Of a stretch of DNA of 64,000 nt, positions 9,591-18,290 are shown one piece after another (position 1 is the stretch's first letter; the number at the start of each line of letters is the position of its first letter). Below the pieces are notes generated by a model. That model was not told where the DNA came from. It did not search any database and worked only from the letters and a program-made list of their open reading frames with translations. The DNA is from Paucibacter sp. KBW04 (GTDB lineage: Bacteria > Pseudomonadota > Gammaproteobacteria > Burkholderiales > Burkholderiaceae_C), in the NCBI RefSeq assembly GCF_003852425.1, contig NZ_QAJN01000001.1, forward strand, positions 186,001-250,000, written 5' to 3'. A program made the translations under genes and the position numbers.

Positions 9591-10121
9591 TCAGAGACTC
9601 AGCGAGTCCATCAAACCCATGTCGGCGCTGCTCATCAATCCTTCGATATCCATCAGAATCAGCATGCGGTCGCTGACCGTGCCGATGCCGGTGATGAAGC
9701 TGGTGTCAACGGCCGCCGAGCTGAGCTCAGGCGCGGGGCGGATCGCATCGCGATTGAGCTCCAGCACATCGGAGACCGAATCCACCACGGCACCGACCAC
9801 ACGGCTCTTGACGTTCAGCACGATCACCACGGTGAAGCTGTTGTACTCGGCGCTGGGGCAGCCCAGCTTGAGGCGCAGGTCCACGATGGGCACGATGACG
9901 CCACGCAGATTGACCACGCCCTTGATGAAGTCGGGCGCGTTGGCGATTCGGGTGGGCGGCTCGTAGGAGCGGATTTCTTGCACCTTCAGGATATCGATGC
10001 CATATTCCTCAGCACCCAAGCGGAAAGTCAGGTACTCGCCGCTGGAAGGCGTGTGGCCCTTCAGCGTCAGGTTGGCAACTTCCTGGCGGATTGCCGGCAC
10101 GTTTTCTCGAACGGTTTCCAT
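9591..10121 (-). CDS. cheW: Chemotaxis coupling protein CheW
   Basis: The 176-residue protein consists of one CheW domain after an N-terminal stretch of about 27 residues. [36 protein letters not shown] and [14 protein letters not shown] are standard CheW blocks. It bridges CheA and the receptors in the signalling array. AGAGGTAAGCC directly before the ATG is a good ribosome-binding site. It sits between two receptor genes, 53 bases after the interrupted MCP and 114 bases before the next one. Confidence 0.96.
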   Translation of the reverse strand: METVRENVPAIRQEVANLTLKGHTPSSGEYLTFRLGAEEYGIDILKVQEIRSYEPPTRIANAPDFIKGVVNLRGVIVPIVDLRLKLGCPSAEYNSFTVVIVLNVKSRVVGAVVDSVSDVLELNRDAIRPAPELSSAAVDTSFITGIGTVSDRMLILMDIEGLMSSADMGLMDSLSL

Positions 10122-10174
10122 GGCTTACCTCTTTTGTGTGCGGGATGGAAGGAGAAGGGGGAGTGAGCGGGTGA

Positions 10175-12049
10175 TCAGAAGGATTCCCAGTCGCCTTCGG
10201 CCTGCGGGGCCGGGGCACTGCGGGCGACGGGTTCGGACCTTGGGGGGCTGGGCGGCACCGCGCTGCTGCTGCGTGCAGGTTTGGCGGCCGAATAGTTGGG
10301 CTTGCCCGCGGCTGGGGTGACTTTGCTGGCCTGGCTGTTGTGGCTGGGCTTGGTCGTCGCGTGGCCGCTGGATGCGCTGGTGCTGCTGGCTTTGCCGCCC
10401 TGGTAGGGCGCAGAGCTGGCCGCCGGGCGCGAGGCCGTGCTGCTGCCAAAGCTGTGCTTGGCGGCCGCGTTGCTGGCGCTGCTGCTATTGATCTTGAACT
10501 TGTCGACCGCCTCGGCCAGGCGCTCGGCCTGATCCTTGAGGCTTTCGGCCGCGGCGGCGGACTCTTCCACCAGGGCCGCGTTCTGCTGCGTCATCTGATC
10601 GAGTTGCAGCACCGATTGGTTGACCTGGGCAATGCCATCGCTTTGCTCGCTAGCGGCGGCGGTGATCTCGCCAATGATGTCGGAGACACGCTGCACGCTG
10701 GTGACGATGTCCGTCATGGACTCGCCGGCCTCCTGCACCAGGCGGGAGCCGGTTTCCACCCGCTCGACGCTGGCGCCGATCAGGGTCTTGATCTCGCGGG
10801 CGGCCTCGGCGCTGCGCTGAGCCAGGCTGCGAACCTCGCTGGCCACCACCGCAAAGCCACGGCCTTGCTCGCCGGCACGGGCGGCCTCAACCGCTGCATT
10901 CAAGGCCAGGATATTGGTCTGGAAGGCGATGCCGTCGATGACGCCAATGATGTCGTTGATCTTCTTGGAGCTGGTGTTGATCTCGTCCATGGTTGAGACG
11001 ACCTGACCCACCACATCGCCGCCCTTGGCCGCCGCGCTGGACGCCGAGTTGGCCAGTTGATTGGCGGTACGGGCCGAGTCGGCGGTTTGCTTGACCGTGC
11101 CGGTCAGCTGGGTCATGGATGACGCAGCTTGCTGCAGATTGGAGGCGGTCTGCTCGGTGCGACCGGAGAGATCCTGGTTGCCGGTGGCAATCTCTACCGA
11201 AGCGGTGCGAATGCTGTCGGCCGAGGTGCGCAGCTGGCCCACCAAGTTTTGCAGTGCGTGCTGCATATTCTGCAGGGAGCGCATCAGATGCGAGGCCTCA
11301 TCCTGGCCTTCGACCGGGATGGCAATCTTGGTCAGATCGCCTGCCGCGATGGCCTGGGCCAGGTCTTCAGCGTCGGCCAGGGGCTTGCAGATGCTTTGCA
11401 TATTCAGCAGCGTCAGCGGGATGACCACCACGGCGCTGATCAGCAAAATGGCCATAAAGGCCGTCATCACCCGATCTTCGGTGAGCTGCGCTTTGGCCAG
11501 GGCGCTGTTGGTGTTGGCATCGAGCTGTTTGGAGAGCTCGTCCACCAACTGCTGGGCGGCATGGATGTCCGCCTTGGCGCCTTCCAACTGCTTGTTGGCC
11601 GCAGCAATGTTTTCCACATGGCCGCCGGCGATTTCCTTGAAAACCGGCCCGGCCTTGCTCGCGTAGGCGTCCACCAGCGTGTTCATCTTGTCCAGAGCCA
11701 GGCTCTTGGACTCGGGCTGCTTGCTTGCCAGTTCCTTCGAGGCCTTGCTGAATTGCTGCAGGGTTTGGTCCCAGCGCTGGCGATAGGCGACCGCCGTGTC
11801 GGGCAACTGATAGGCAATGAGAATGTCTTTCTCAAAACGCCGCAAGTCACCGATGGACTGCACCAAATTATTCATTTGGTGGCTGGTCTGGATGGTCTAT
11901 TCCTTGAACTCCTGCGTCAGGTCATGCATGGACTTCATGCCAAGCAGACCGACGCTACCCACCGCCAACAGCAGCGTCAGCACCATCGCAATCGCACCAA
12001 TCATGCGAGTGCGGATGCTGAACTGCCGGAGCATTGCGCTCATATTCAT
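10175..12049 (-). pseudogene. Methyl-accepting chemotaxis protein interrupted by an in-frame TAG (4HB-type receptor)
   Basis: The natural start is the ATG at 12049 (MNMSAMLRQFSIRTR), with AGAGG seven bases upstream. The frame encodes TM1 (residues about 16-38), then reads TAG at 11897-11899, codon 51. It continues without another stop for 573 more sense codons: a four-helix-bundle sensor, TM2 near [18 protein letters not shown], the signalling domain and the tail EGDWESF. Protein similarity to 4HB receptors runs straight through the stop; a single C-to-T change from CAG (Gln) would explain it. The downstream ATG at 11875 would give a 566-residue product lacking TM1, and it has no ribosome-binding site. 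The gene is either freshly inactivated, read through, or affected by a sequence error. Confidence 0.85.
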
Positions 12050-12095
12050 CAAAAACCTCTATTCCCTGGATTCATAGTTTCTTTAGCGGCGGGGT

Positions 12096-14228
12096 TCAAT
12101 GCCTGGAGCGACGCACCAGACTGCCCACGTCCAAGATCAGTGCCACGCGGCCATCACCCATGATGGTGGCGCCGGAGACGTCGGTGACCTTGCGGTAATT
12201 GGCTTCCAGGTTCTTCACCACCACCTGTTGCTGGCCCAGCAACTCGTCCACCAGCAGGGCGACGCGGCCGCCTTCGGCCTCCACCACCACCATGATGGAA
12301 GAGACATGTTCGAAGTCGAAGCGCGGCACATTGAAGATGTGCTCAAGGCCAATCACCGGCATGTATTCGTCACGCACCTCGACCACGCGGCCAGAGCCGG
12401 CCACGGTCTTGATGGTGTCGGACTGCACCTGGAAGGATTCGACCACCGAGGACAGGGGCAGGATGTAGACCTCTTCGCCGACGCCCACACTCATGCCGTC
12501 CATGATGGCCAGGGTCAGGGGCAGTCGCACCGAGACCTTCATGCCATAGCCCTCGGCGGAGTCGATCTCCACCGTGCCACCCAGGGAGGTGATGTTCTTC
12601 TTCACCACGTCCATGCCCACACCGCGGCCGGACACATCGGTCACCACCTCGGCGGTGGAGAAGCCGGGCGCGAAGATCAGGCCCCAGACCTCGGCATCGG
12701 TCATGGAGTCGGGCGCATCAATACCTTTCTCGCGTGCCTTCTGGATCAGCTTGTTGCGGTTCAGGCCCTTGCCGTCGTCGCGCACCTCGATCACGATGGA
12801 GCCGCCTTGGTGTGAAGCCACCAAGGTGATGGTGCCTTGCTCGGGCTTGCCGCGAGCCAGGCGCTCGGCCGGCATTTCAATGCCGTGATCGCAGCTGTTT
12901 CTAACCAAGTGGGTCAGCGGATCGGTGATCTTTTCAACCAGGCTCTTGTCCAATTCGGTGGCTTCACCTTGGGTGACCAGTTCCACCTTCTTGCCCAGCT
13001 TGGCGGCCAGATCGCGCAGCATGCGGGGGAAGCGGTTGAAGACGATGGACATCGGAATCATCCGGATGGACATCACCGATTCCTGCAGATCGCGGGTATT
13101 GCGTTCCAGATCGGCCAGGCCTGAGGCCAGCTGCTGGTAAAGGCCCGGGGCCAGATCGCGGCTGTTCTGTGCCAGCATGGCTTGGGTGATCACCAGCTCG
13201 CCGACCAGATTGATCAGCTGGTCCACCTTTTCGATGGACACGCGCAGGGTGGATTGATCCATGCCTGCAGCGGCTGGCTTGGGCTCGACCTTGGCGACAG
13301 GCTTGGCCGCGACGGCCACGGGTTTGACCTCTTCGCTGGCCTGCACCTTGAGTTGGGTGCCGGCAGGGGCGACCTCGGGGTTGCCCGGGGCGTTGTCAAA
13401 GAAGCCGTAGCCAGGATCCTTGCTTTCCGGCTGAGCCTCGGGAGCGCCAGGCGCGCCGTCGTGGAAGCCGAAGCCGGGGCCAAAGGGCAGCAGCTTGACC
13501 TGCTCGCGGGCCACGTGGAAGGTGAACAAATCCAGCAGATCACTGTCGGTGCTGCTGGTCAAAACCTTGAAGCGACGCACGCCGTCCGCCGACATGCCGG
13601 CGTCCAGGGGCTCGATCGTGCCTAGATCGGTGATTTCTTTGAAGAGCTCGACCAGGTTGTCGGCCAAGCTCATATCGGTCAGCGGGCCGACTTGCAGTTC
13701 CAACACGCGTGCGGCGGGCTTGCCTGGCTTGGGCGCGGGGGCCGGTGCGGCTTCGACTGGGGCCGAGGCCACCGGGGCCGGAGCGGCAGGCGCCGCAGCG
13801 ACTTGCTCGCCGTCGACGAAACCTCGAATGCTGACGAGCAGGTCCGAGGTGTCAACCGGGGCAGCGCCCGAGCCTTGATGGCGGCCCAGCTGGGCGCGCA
13901 AGGCGTCGCCCGACTGCAGCAAGGTGTCCACCATGGCGGAGTTTGGGGCCAGCTCGTGGCGGCGCAGCTTGTCCAGCAGCGTTTCCATCTGGTGGGTCAG
14001 CTCGGCCACATCACTGAAACCAAAGGTCGCGGCGCCGCCCTTGATGGAGTGGGCGCAGCGGAAGATGGCGTTCAGCTCTTCGTCGTCGGCGGTCTCGACG
14101 TTCAGGTTCAGCAGCAGCTGTTCCATATTGTCGAGGTTCTCGCTCGCCTCCTCGAAAAAGACTTGATAGAACTGGCTCAGGTCAATCCCTGCGCTCAGGC
14201 TTGCGCCTTCGGAAGTCATTTCTCCCAT
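12096..14228 (-). CDS. cheA: Chemotaxis histidine kinase CheA
   Basis: The 710-residue protein shows the CheA order. The P1 Hpt domain carries the phospho-accepting His in CAHSIKGGAATFGF (H60). A second conserved region lies at about 175-255. The dimerisation domain begins near LRVSIEKVDQLINLVGELV. The ATPase domain has HLVRNSCDHGIEMP and DDGKGLNRN, and the C-terminal CheW-like domain includes GEEVYILPLSSVVESF. The linker contains two similar GFGFHDGAPGAPE / GYGFFDNAPGNPE segments. GGAG lies six bases before the ATG at 14228; ATG 14219 is a possible alternative. It receives receptor signals through CheW and phosphorylates CheY. Confidence 0.97.
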   Translation of the reverse strand: MGEMTSEGASLSAGIDLSQFYQVFFEEASENLDNMEQLLLNLNVETADDEELNAIFRCAHSIKGGAATFGFSDVAELTHQMETLLDKLRRHELAPNSAMVDTLLQSGDALRAQLGRHQGSGAAPVDTSDLLVSIRGFVDGEQVAAAPAAPAPVASAPVEAAPAPAPKPGKPAARVLELQVGPLTDMSLADNLVELFKEITDLGTIEPLDAGMSADGVRRFKVLTSSTDSDLLDLFTFHVAREQVKLLPFGPGFGFHDGAPGAPEAQPESKDPGYGFFDNAPGNPEVAPAGTQLKVQASEEVKPVAVAAKPVAKVEPKPAAAGMDQSTLRVSIEKVDQLINLVGELVITQAMLAQNSRDLAPGLYQQLASGLADLERNTRDLQESVMSIRMIPMSIVFNRFPRMLRDLAAKLGKKVELVTQGEATELDKSLVEKITDPLTHLVRNSCDHGIEMPAERLARGKPEQGTITLVASHQGGSIVIEVRDDGKGLNRNKLIQKAREKGIDAPDSMTDAEVWGLIFAPGFSTAEVVTDVSGRGVGMDVVKKNITSLGGTVEIDSAEGYGMKVSVRLPLTLAIMDGMSVGVGEEVYILPLSSVVESFQVQSDTIKTVAGSGRVVEVRDEYMPVIGLEHIFNVPRFDFEHVSSIMVVVEAEGGRVALLVDELLGQQQVVVKNLEANYRKVTDVSGATIMGDGRVALILDVGSLVRRSRH

Positions 14229-14268
14229 GCCTTACTCCAATTTGAGTCTAGATGCGCGCAAAAACGCC

Positions 14269-14631
14269 TTAACGAATGACCTTGCCAATCACCTCGATCA
14301 GCTTGGCCGGATCGAAGGGCTTGACCAGCCAACCCGTGGCGCCGGCGGCACGGCCGGCTTGCTTCATCTGATCGCTGGACTCGGTGGTCAGGATCAGGAT
14401 GGGGGTGGTCTTGAACTTGGGGTTGTCGCGCAGCTTCTTGGTCAGGCTGATGCCGTCCATGCGGGGCATGTTCTGGTCGGTCAGCACAAGATCGAAGTCA
14501 CGGGTGCTGGATTTCTCCAGGGCATCTTGCCCGTCCACCGCTTCAACGACGTTGAATCCAGCGTTCTTGAGCGTGAAGGAGACCATTTGGCGCATCGAGG
14601 CCGAATCGTCCACAGCAAGAATTGAGTGCAT
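14269..14631 (-). CDS. cheY: Chemotaxis response regulator CheY
   Basis: This is a 120-residue single receiver domain. The acidic pair is VDDS (D8, D9), the phosphorylation site is D52 in LTDQNMPRMDG, the conserved Thr is in LTTES and K104 lies in VKPF. Trp101 occupies the place of the switch Tyr of E. coli CheY. The start at 14631 is chosen because CGGAGAGATAACA precedes it; the frame could open seven codons earlier. It lies between the cheZ-like gene and cheA. When phosphorylated it would bind the flagellar switch. Confidence 0.95.
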   Translation of the reverse strand: MHSILAVDDSASMRQMVSFTLKNAGFNVVEAVDGQDALEKSSTRDFDLVLTDQNMPRMDGISLTKKLRDNPKFKTTPILILTTESSDQMKQAGRAAGATGWLVKPFDPAKLIEVIGKVIR

Positions 14632-14680
14632 TGTTATCTCTCCGGGTATCAAGCTGATTTCGGTAAATTTCTTAGGCTCT

Positions 14681-15142
14681 TTAGAACAATTCGATGGAGC
14701 CTGCGTCCATTTCGTCCTGGGTCACGGGGTTAGGGCGAAGCGGCGCGATCTCGACCACGACGGTTCCGTCCTCATCGTCACCAAACGTGTCGCGCGCCAG
14801 CTGGTCGGCGCAGTTGCGCAGGCGTTGGCTGGTGTGTGCGATCAGTTGCGTGGCCATGTCCTGGAACTGCAAGGCCGTGATGGCGCTGGCGATGTGTTCC
14901 ATCGCCTTTTGCAGGATGGCGCCGTCGGCGCTGGATTCTTCATCGGCCCGGCGCTTGAGCGTCGAGACGTGGTTGGAGGCGCTGTAGAAATGCTCGGACA
15001 GCGCCTCACCTGCATCGTCCAGCAGACGCTGCAGGCGTTCCAAATCGTTGGTGACCGTCATCAGATGATCTTGGATCTCCGCTGCGGCGAGCAACGGAAG
15101 CATCCCTTGATCGGGAGGTTCCTGCGTTTCATTCATCAGCAT
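14681..15142 (-). CDS. Short CheZ-like CheY-P phosphatase
   Basis: The predicted 153-residue, mostly helical protein starts at ATG 15142, behind GGAG. The segment LQFQDMATQLI carries D95 and Q99 in the same spacing as the catalytic Asp and Gln of E. coli CheZ (FQDLTGQ). The C-terminus TQDEMDAGSIELF resembles the CheY-binding tail of CheZ (QDQVDDLLDSLGF). At 153 residues it is clearly shorter than E. coli CheZ (214), with a shorter N-terminal hairpin. It is the first gene of the cheY-cheA group, 49 bases before cheY. The catalytic motif is visible; activity is inferred. Confidence 0.7.
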   Translation of the reverse strand: MLMNETQEPPDQGMLPLLAAAEIQDHLMTVTNDLERLQRLLDDAGEALSEHFYSASNHVSTLKRRADEESSADGAILQKAMEHIASAITALQFQDMATQLIAHTSQRLRNCADQLARDTFGDDEDGTVVVEIAPLRPNPVTQDEMDAGSIELF

Positions 15143-15159
15143 CTTTGCTCCACGCCTCT

Positions 15160-15192
15160 TGGACCGATGTCGGACCTGTGTTGGACCTGTGA
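15160..15192. repeat. Three tandem 11-base repeats upstream of the chemotaxis cluster
   Basis: TGGACCGATGT, CGGACCTGTGT and TGGACCTGTGA follow one another without gaps, 18-50 bases before the cheZ-like start codon. One repeat length is about one helical turn, which would suit cooperative protein binding. No flagellar sigma-28 promoter of good quality was found nearby. The role is unknown. Confidence 0.5.
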
Positions 15193-15452
15193 CCTTCAAG
15201 CCATGCCCCGCGGGACGGGCAGCAGCAGGACAGATATCGATTGACCATTTGCTGTATGGCATCTTCGGCATTTCTGCCTCAGCTGTCGACAAGACAAAGC
15301 AGGCAGAACCGGCCTATTTGTGTGATTCGACCGAAGTATCGAGTTAGCGCTCCGGGATAACCCCTCGAATCGATGGTGTTTTGGCTTGCTTTTCTGGAGG
15401 GCGTGGTTTCCATGCAGTGCTGCCTTCACGCAACACCGGCATACTTCTCACC

Positions 15453-16598
15453 ATGTCGAGCCCTAGCACCGAGCGCAAATTGCGCATATTGCATATTGAA
15501 GATTCCGAGCTGGATCACCAATTGATCATGGCCCAGCTGCGCCGAGCCGGCCTCAATCTAGAGCTGGTCCGCATGGACGCCCTGGCCGAGATCGGCGCCG
15601 CCCTGGACCAGCCCTGGGACGCCATCATTTCAGACTACAACCTGCCCGGATTTTCGGGGCTTGTGGTGCTGGACATGCTCAAGGAAAGCCGTCGTTTGCT
15701 GCCCTTTATCCTGGTTTCAGGGGAAATTGGCGAGGACACGGCCGTCGCGGCCATGCGCACCGGAGCCTCGGACTACCTGCTCAAAAAGGATCTGGCGCGC
15801 TTGGCGCCGGCACTTTTGCATGCGATTGAGGCCAGCGAGTCCCAGCGGGCTCGTATCGAGGCGGACCGCGAGTTGCTGAAGTCCAAGCAGCGCCTGCATG
15901 AGTTGGCCGGGCATTTGCAGACCAGCATCGAGATGGAGCGCGCGGCCATCGCCCGCGAGATCCATGACGATGTGGGCGGCTCGCTGACGGCCCTGAAGTT
16001 CGACCTGGCCTGGATCAATCGGCATTCCAAAGATGCGGCCGTGCTGCAGCGGGTGCAGTCGGCCCTGGAGACGGTGACCTCGGCCATCGAGGCCAGCCAA
16101 CGCATCATGCACAACCTGCGCCCGGCCATTCTTGAGCAGGGCCTGGTGGCGGCGGTGCAGTGGATGGCGGCACGTTTTGAGCGCCGCACCGGCATCGTCA
16201 CCACGGTGCGCACCAGCCATGAGCAGATGCAATTGCCGCCCGGTGTGCCTTTGGTGGCCTATCGCACGGCCCAGGAGGCGCTGACCAATGTCTCCAAACA
16301 TGCGAATGCCAGCCGGGTCGATATTGAGTTGAGCGTGGACTCGGGGGTTTTGACCCTGGAGCTCAGTGACAATGGTCAAGGTATTGCGCCCGGTGCTCTG
16401 GCAAAGGCGCGCAGTTTTGGAATTCGCGGTCTGCACGAACGCGCGGCAACGGTAGGAGGTTGGGTGGACTTGAGCACGAACAACAAGGGCGTCAGCCTGA
16501 TTCTTTCCGTCCCTCTTCAGGACCAAGGGCTGGACGCTAGCGGCCTGGACGATGGGGCCGAGGCCACCCATGATCCTTCCGCCTGGGGGCAACTATGA
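15453..16598 (+). CDS. Receiver-histidine kinase hybrid (N-terminal REC, HisKA_3, HATPase)
   Basis: The 381-residue soluble protein starts with a receiver domain (residues 9-130, phospho-Asp D61 in ISDYNLPGFSG). A coiled segment and a HisKA_3 dimerisation domain follow, with H171 in REIHDDVGGSL. The protein ends with a NarX/DegS-like ATPase domain (TAQEALTNVSKHA, LSDNGQGIAPGAL). No membrane segment is seen, so it probably takes its input from another phosphoprotein through the receiver domain. The start is chosen at MSSPSTERK; no Shine-Dalgarno is present, and CATACT ends seven bases before the ATG. It overlaps the next gene by four bases, making them a two-component pair. It is divergent from the chemotaxis cluster. 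Confidence 0.9.
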   Translation: MSSPSTERKLRILHIEDSELDHQLIMAQLRRAGLNLELVRMDALAEIGAALDQPWDAIISDYNLPGFSGLVVLDMLKESRRLLPFILVSGEIGEDTAVAAMRTGASDYLLKKDLARLAPALLHAIEASESQRARIEADRELLKSKQRLHELAGHLQTSIEMERAAIAREIHDDVGGSLTALKFDLAWINRHSKDAAVLQRVQSALETVTSAIEASQRIMHNLRPAILEQGLVAAVQWMAARFERRTGIVTTVRTSHEQMQLPPGVPLVAYRTAQEALTNVSKHANASRVDIELSVDSGVLTLELSDNGQGIAPGALAKARSFGIRGLHERAATVGGWVDLSTNNKGVSLILSVPLQDQGLDASGLDDGAEATHDPSAWGQL

Positions 16599-17242
16599 TC
16601 AAGGTCATTCTGTGCGATGACCATGCTTTGATCCGGCGCGGCATCCGCGACACGCTCTCGGACGTGGCCGATATCGAGGTCATCGGCGAGGCCGGCGACT
16701 ACGGCGAGTTGCGCAGCCTGCTGCGCGATCTCGGCCCCAATGCGGGCTGCGATGTGCTGGTGCTGGACATCAATATGCCGGGCCGCAGCGGTCTGGATGT
16801 CTTGCATGTGCTGAAGGACGAGGGCACGAGCATCCGCACCTTGATCGTCTCCATGTACCCCGAAGACCAGTACGCCATCCGCGCCCTGCGCGCCGGGGCC
16901 TACGGCTATGTCAACAAGGGTGGCGACCCGCAGGTGCTGGTGCAGGCCGTGCGCACCGTGGCCCAGGGCCGCAAATATGTGACGCCCGAGATCGCCCAGA
17001 TGCTGGTGGAAAGCCTGACCGCCCCGGCGGCCGAGCAAGCGCATCAAAAGCTCTCCGACCGTGAGCTGCAAACCCTGGTGATGATCGCCTCGGGCAAGCG
17101 CTTGTCCGATATCGCGGAGGAGTTGATGCTCAGCCCCAAGACCGTCAGCGTCTACCGCGCCCGGGTGCTGGAAAAACTGGCCTTGGCCAACAACTCTGAA
17201 TTGACGGTCTACGCCATCCGGAATGGCTTGGTCGCGAGCTGA
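16595..17242 (+). CDS. LuxR/NarL-family response regulator
   Basis: The 215-residue protein has a receiver domain (residues 1-120, D58 in VLDINMPGRSG) and a C-terminal LuxR helix-turn-helix (about 148-210, KLSDRELQTLVMIASGKRLSDIAEELMLSPKTVSVYRARVLEKL broken across the usual helices). It starts inside the last codons of the kinase gene (ATGA overlap), so it is almost certainly that kinase's partner. The DNA targets are not apparent. Its position next to the chemotaxis cluster suggests, but does not show, a motility-related role. Confidence 0.93.
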   Translation: MIKVILCDDHALIRRGIRDTLSDVADIEVIGEAGDYGELRSLLRDLGPNAGCDVLVLDINMPGRSGLDVLHVLKDEGTSIRTLIVSMYPEDQYAIRALRAGAYGYVNKGGDPQVLVQAVRTVAQGRKYVTPEIAQMLVESLTAPAAEQAHQKLSDRELQTLVMIASGKRLSDIAEELMLSPKTVSVYRARVLEKLALANNSELTVYAIRNGLVAS

Positions 17243-17280
17243 AGCTGGCTACAGTGGGCTTGAGCGGAGCTCAGGTGGCC

Positions 17281-18123
17281 TCAGATCACTAGGCTCTGGG
17301 CCTGCGCAGCCTCCCAGCCCAGCACATCGCGCACAAAGGCCGTCAGCGCCGCGGCGCTCCCCGTGGTTTGCAGGGTGGGAGGCGGGGCGGTCTGGCTTGA
17401 ATCCTGGCCCCCGAGTTCGAGGCGCTGCCACAACCTGGCCGCCTGCTGAGCCACGGCCGATTCGATATTGAGCAATTGCACCGACTCACCCAAGGCCTGC
17501 TGCAGCGGGCCCTGAATCAAGGGGTAATGGGTGCAGCCCATCAAGACGGTGTCGACCCCAGCGGCTTTCAGAGGGGCGCAGAGCTGGCCCAGCAATTGAT
17601 GCAGGGCCGGTGTGTCCAACTCGCCGCGCTCGATCAGCTCCACCAAGCCGGGGCAGGCCTGGCTGAAGACCTGCACCTCGGGGGCATGCCGCTTGATCAG
17701 ATCGGCAAAACGTGCGCTGGCGATCGTGGCCGGCGTGGCCATGACGCCGATGCGGCCGTTGCGTGTGCTGGCCACGGCCGGCTTGATGCCTGGCTCGGTG
17801 CCGACGATGGGGATGTCGGGCCAGCGCTGTCGCAAGGCTTCGATCGCGTGGGCGGTGGCTGTGTTGCAGGCCACCACCAACAAGCGGGCGCCACGTTCAA
17901 TCAAATACTCGCTGACCGCCAGGCTGCGCTGGATCAGGGATTCTGGCGTGCGCAGGCCGTAGGGCGCGTAGCCCGCATCGGCGACGTAGTGCATGGGCAC
18001 TTGCGGCAGTACCCGGCGCAACTCGCGCAAGACCGTCAGGCCGCCGACGCCGGAGTCGAAGACGCCAAGGCTGGCCGGCATGCCGTGAGGGGAGGGGAGC
18101 GTGGGGGCTGGGTGCGTATTCAT
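17281..18123 (-). CDS. murI: Glutamate racemase
   Basis: The 280-residue enzyme has LGVFDSGVGGLTVL (general acid/base Asp region), a catalytic Cys in VVACNTATAHA and the second Cys in LMGCTHYPLIQG. These are the hallmarks of MurI. It interconverts L- and D-glutamate for peptidoglycan. The start at 18123 (MNTHPAP) gives the usual length; the frame is open 19 codons further upstream. It is divergent from etfB, and the intergenic region carries operator-like palindromes. Confidence 0.95.
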   Translation of the reverse strand: MNTHPAPTLPSPHGMPASLGVFDSGVGGLTVLRELRRVLPQVPMHYVADAGYAPYGLRTPESLIQRSLAVSEYLIERGARLLVVACNTATAHAIEALRQRWPDIPIVGTEPGIKPAVASTRNGRIGVMATPATIASARFADLIKRHAPEVQVFSQACPGLVELIERGELDTPALHQLLGQLCAPLKAAGVDTVLMGCTHYPLIQGPLQQALGESVQLLNIESAVAQQAARLWQRLELGGQDSSQTAPPPTLQTTGSAAALTAFVRDVLGWEAAQAQSLVI

Positions 18124-18185
18124 TGAGTGCGGCAGTCTAACTATTGTCCGCACAAGCCTGCGCCGTGGCGGCGATTTCATGCCTA

Positions 18186-18207
18186 AAATAGAACGATCGT
18201 GCTATTT
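18186..18207. promoter_or_regulatory. 22-base palindrome upstream of etfBA (TetR-type operator candidate)
   Basis: The arms AAATAG and CTATTT flank a core A-ACGATCGT-G, with one mismatched pair, centred between 18196 and 18197. ACGATCGT-centred dyads of this size are typical of TetR-family repressors. In betaproteobacteria such a regulator (FadP) is known to control fatty-acid degradation and etf genes. The match to FadP is from memory and needs testing. The site lies between murI and etfB. Confidence 0.55.
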
Positions 18208-18254
18208 TTTCTGCACACAGCTCGCGGAATCGGCTGCGCCGCCCGTAGAATCTG

Positions 18255-18272
18255 ATTAACGTTAACGTCAAT
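18255..18272. promoter_or_regulatory. 18-base palindrome before etfB (LiuR-like operator candidate)
   Basis: ATTAACGTTAACGTCAAT is an inverted repeat with one mismatched pair. It resembles the TTGACGTTAACGTAAA-type sites of LiuR, a MerR-family regulator of branched-chain amino acid catabolism. It ends 18 bases before the etfB start codon and five bases before its TTGGAG ribosome-binding site. Confidence 0.55.
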
Positions 18273-18290
18273 TAGCCTTGGAGTACTTCG

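Noticed and set aside
15143-15452. Possible sigma-28 flagellar promoter before the chemotaxis cluster
   Set aside because: GCCGAAGA resembles the -10 element, but no TAAA/TCAA element is present at the right distance.
17281-17300. CRISPR arrays, rRNA, insertion sequences or prophage genes anywhere in the window
   Set aside because: No regularly spaced repeats, rRNA signatures, transposases, integrases or phage structural genes were seen; the coordinates given are only a placeholder.
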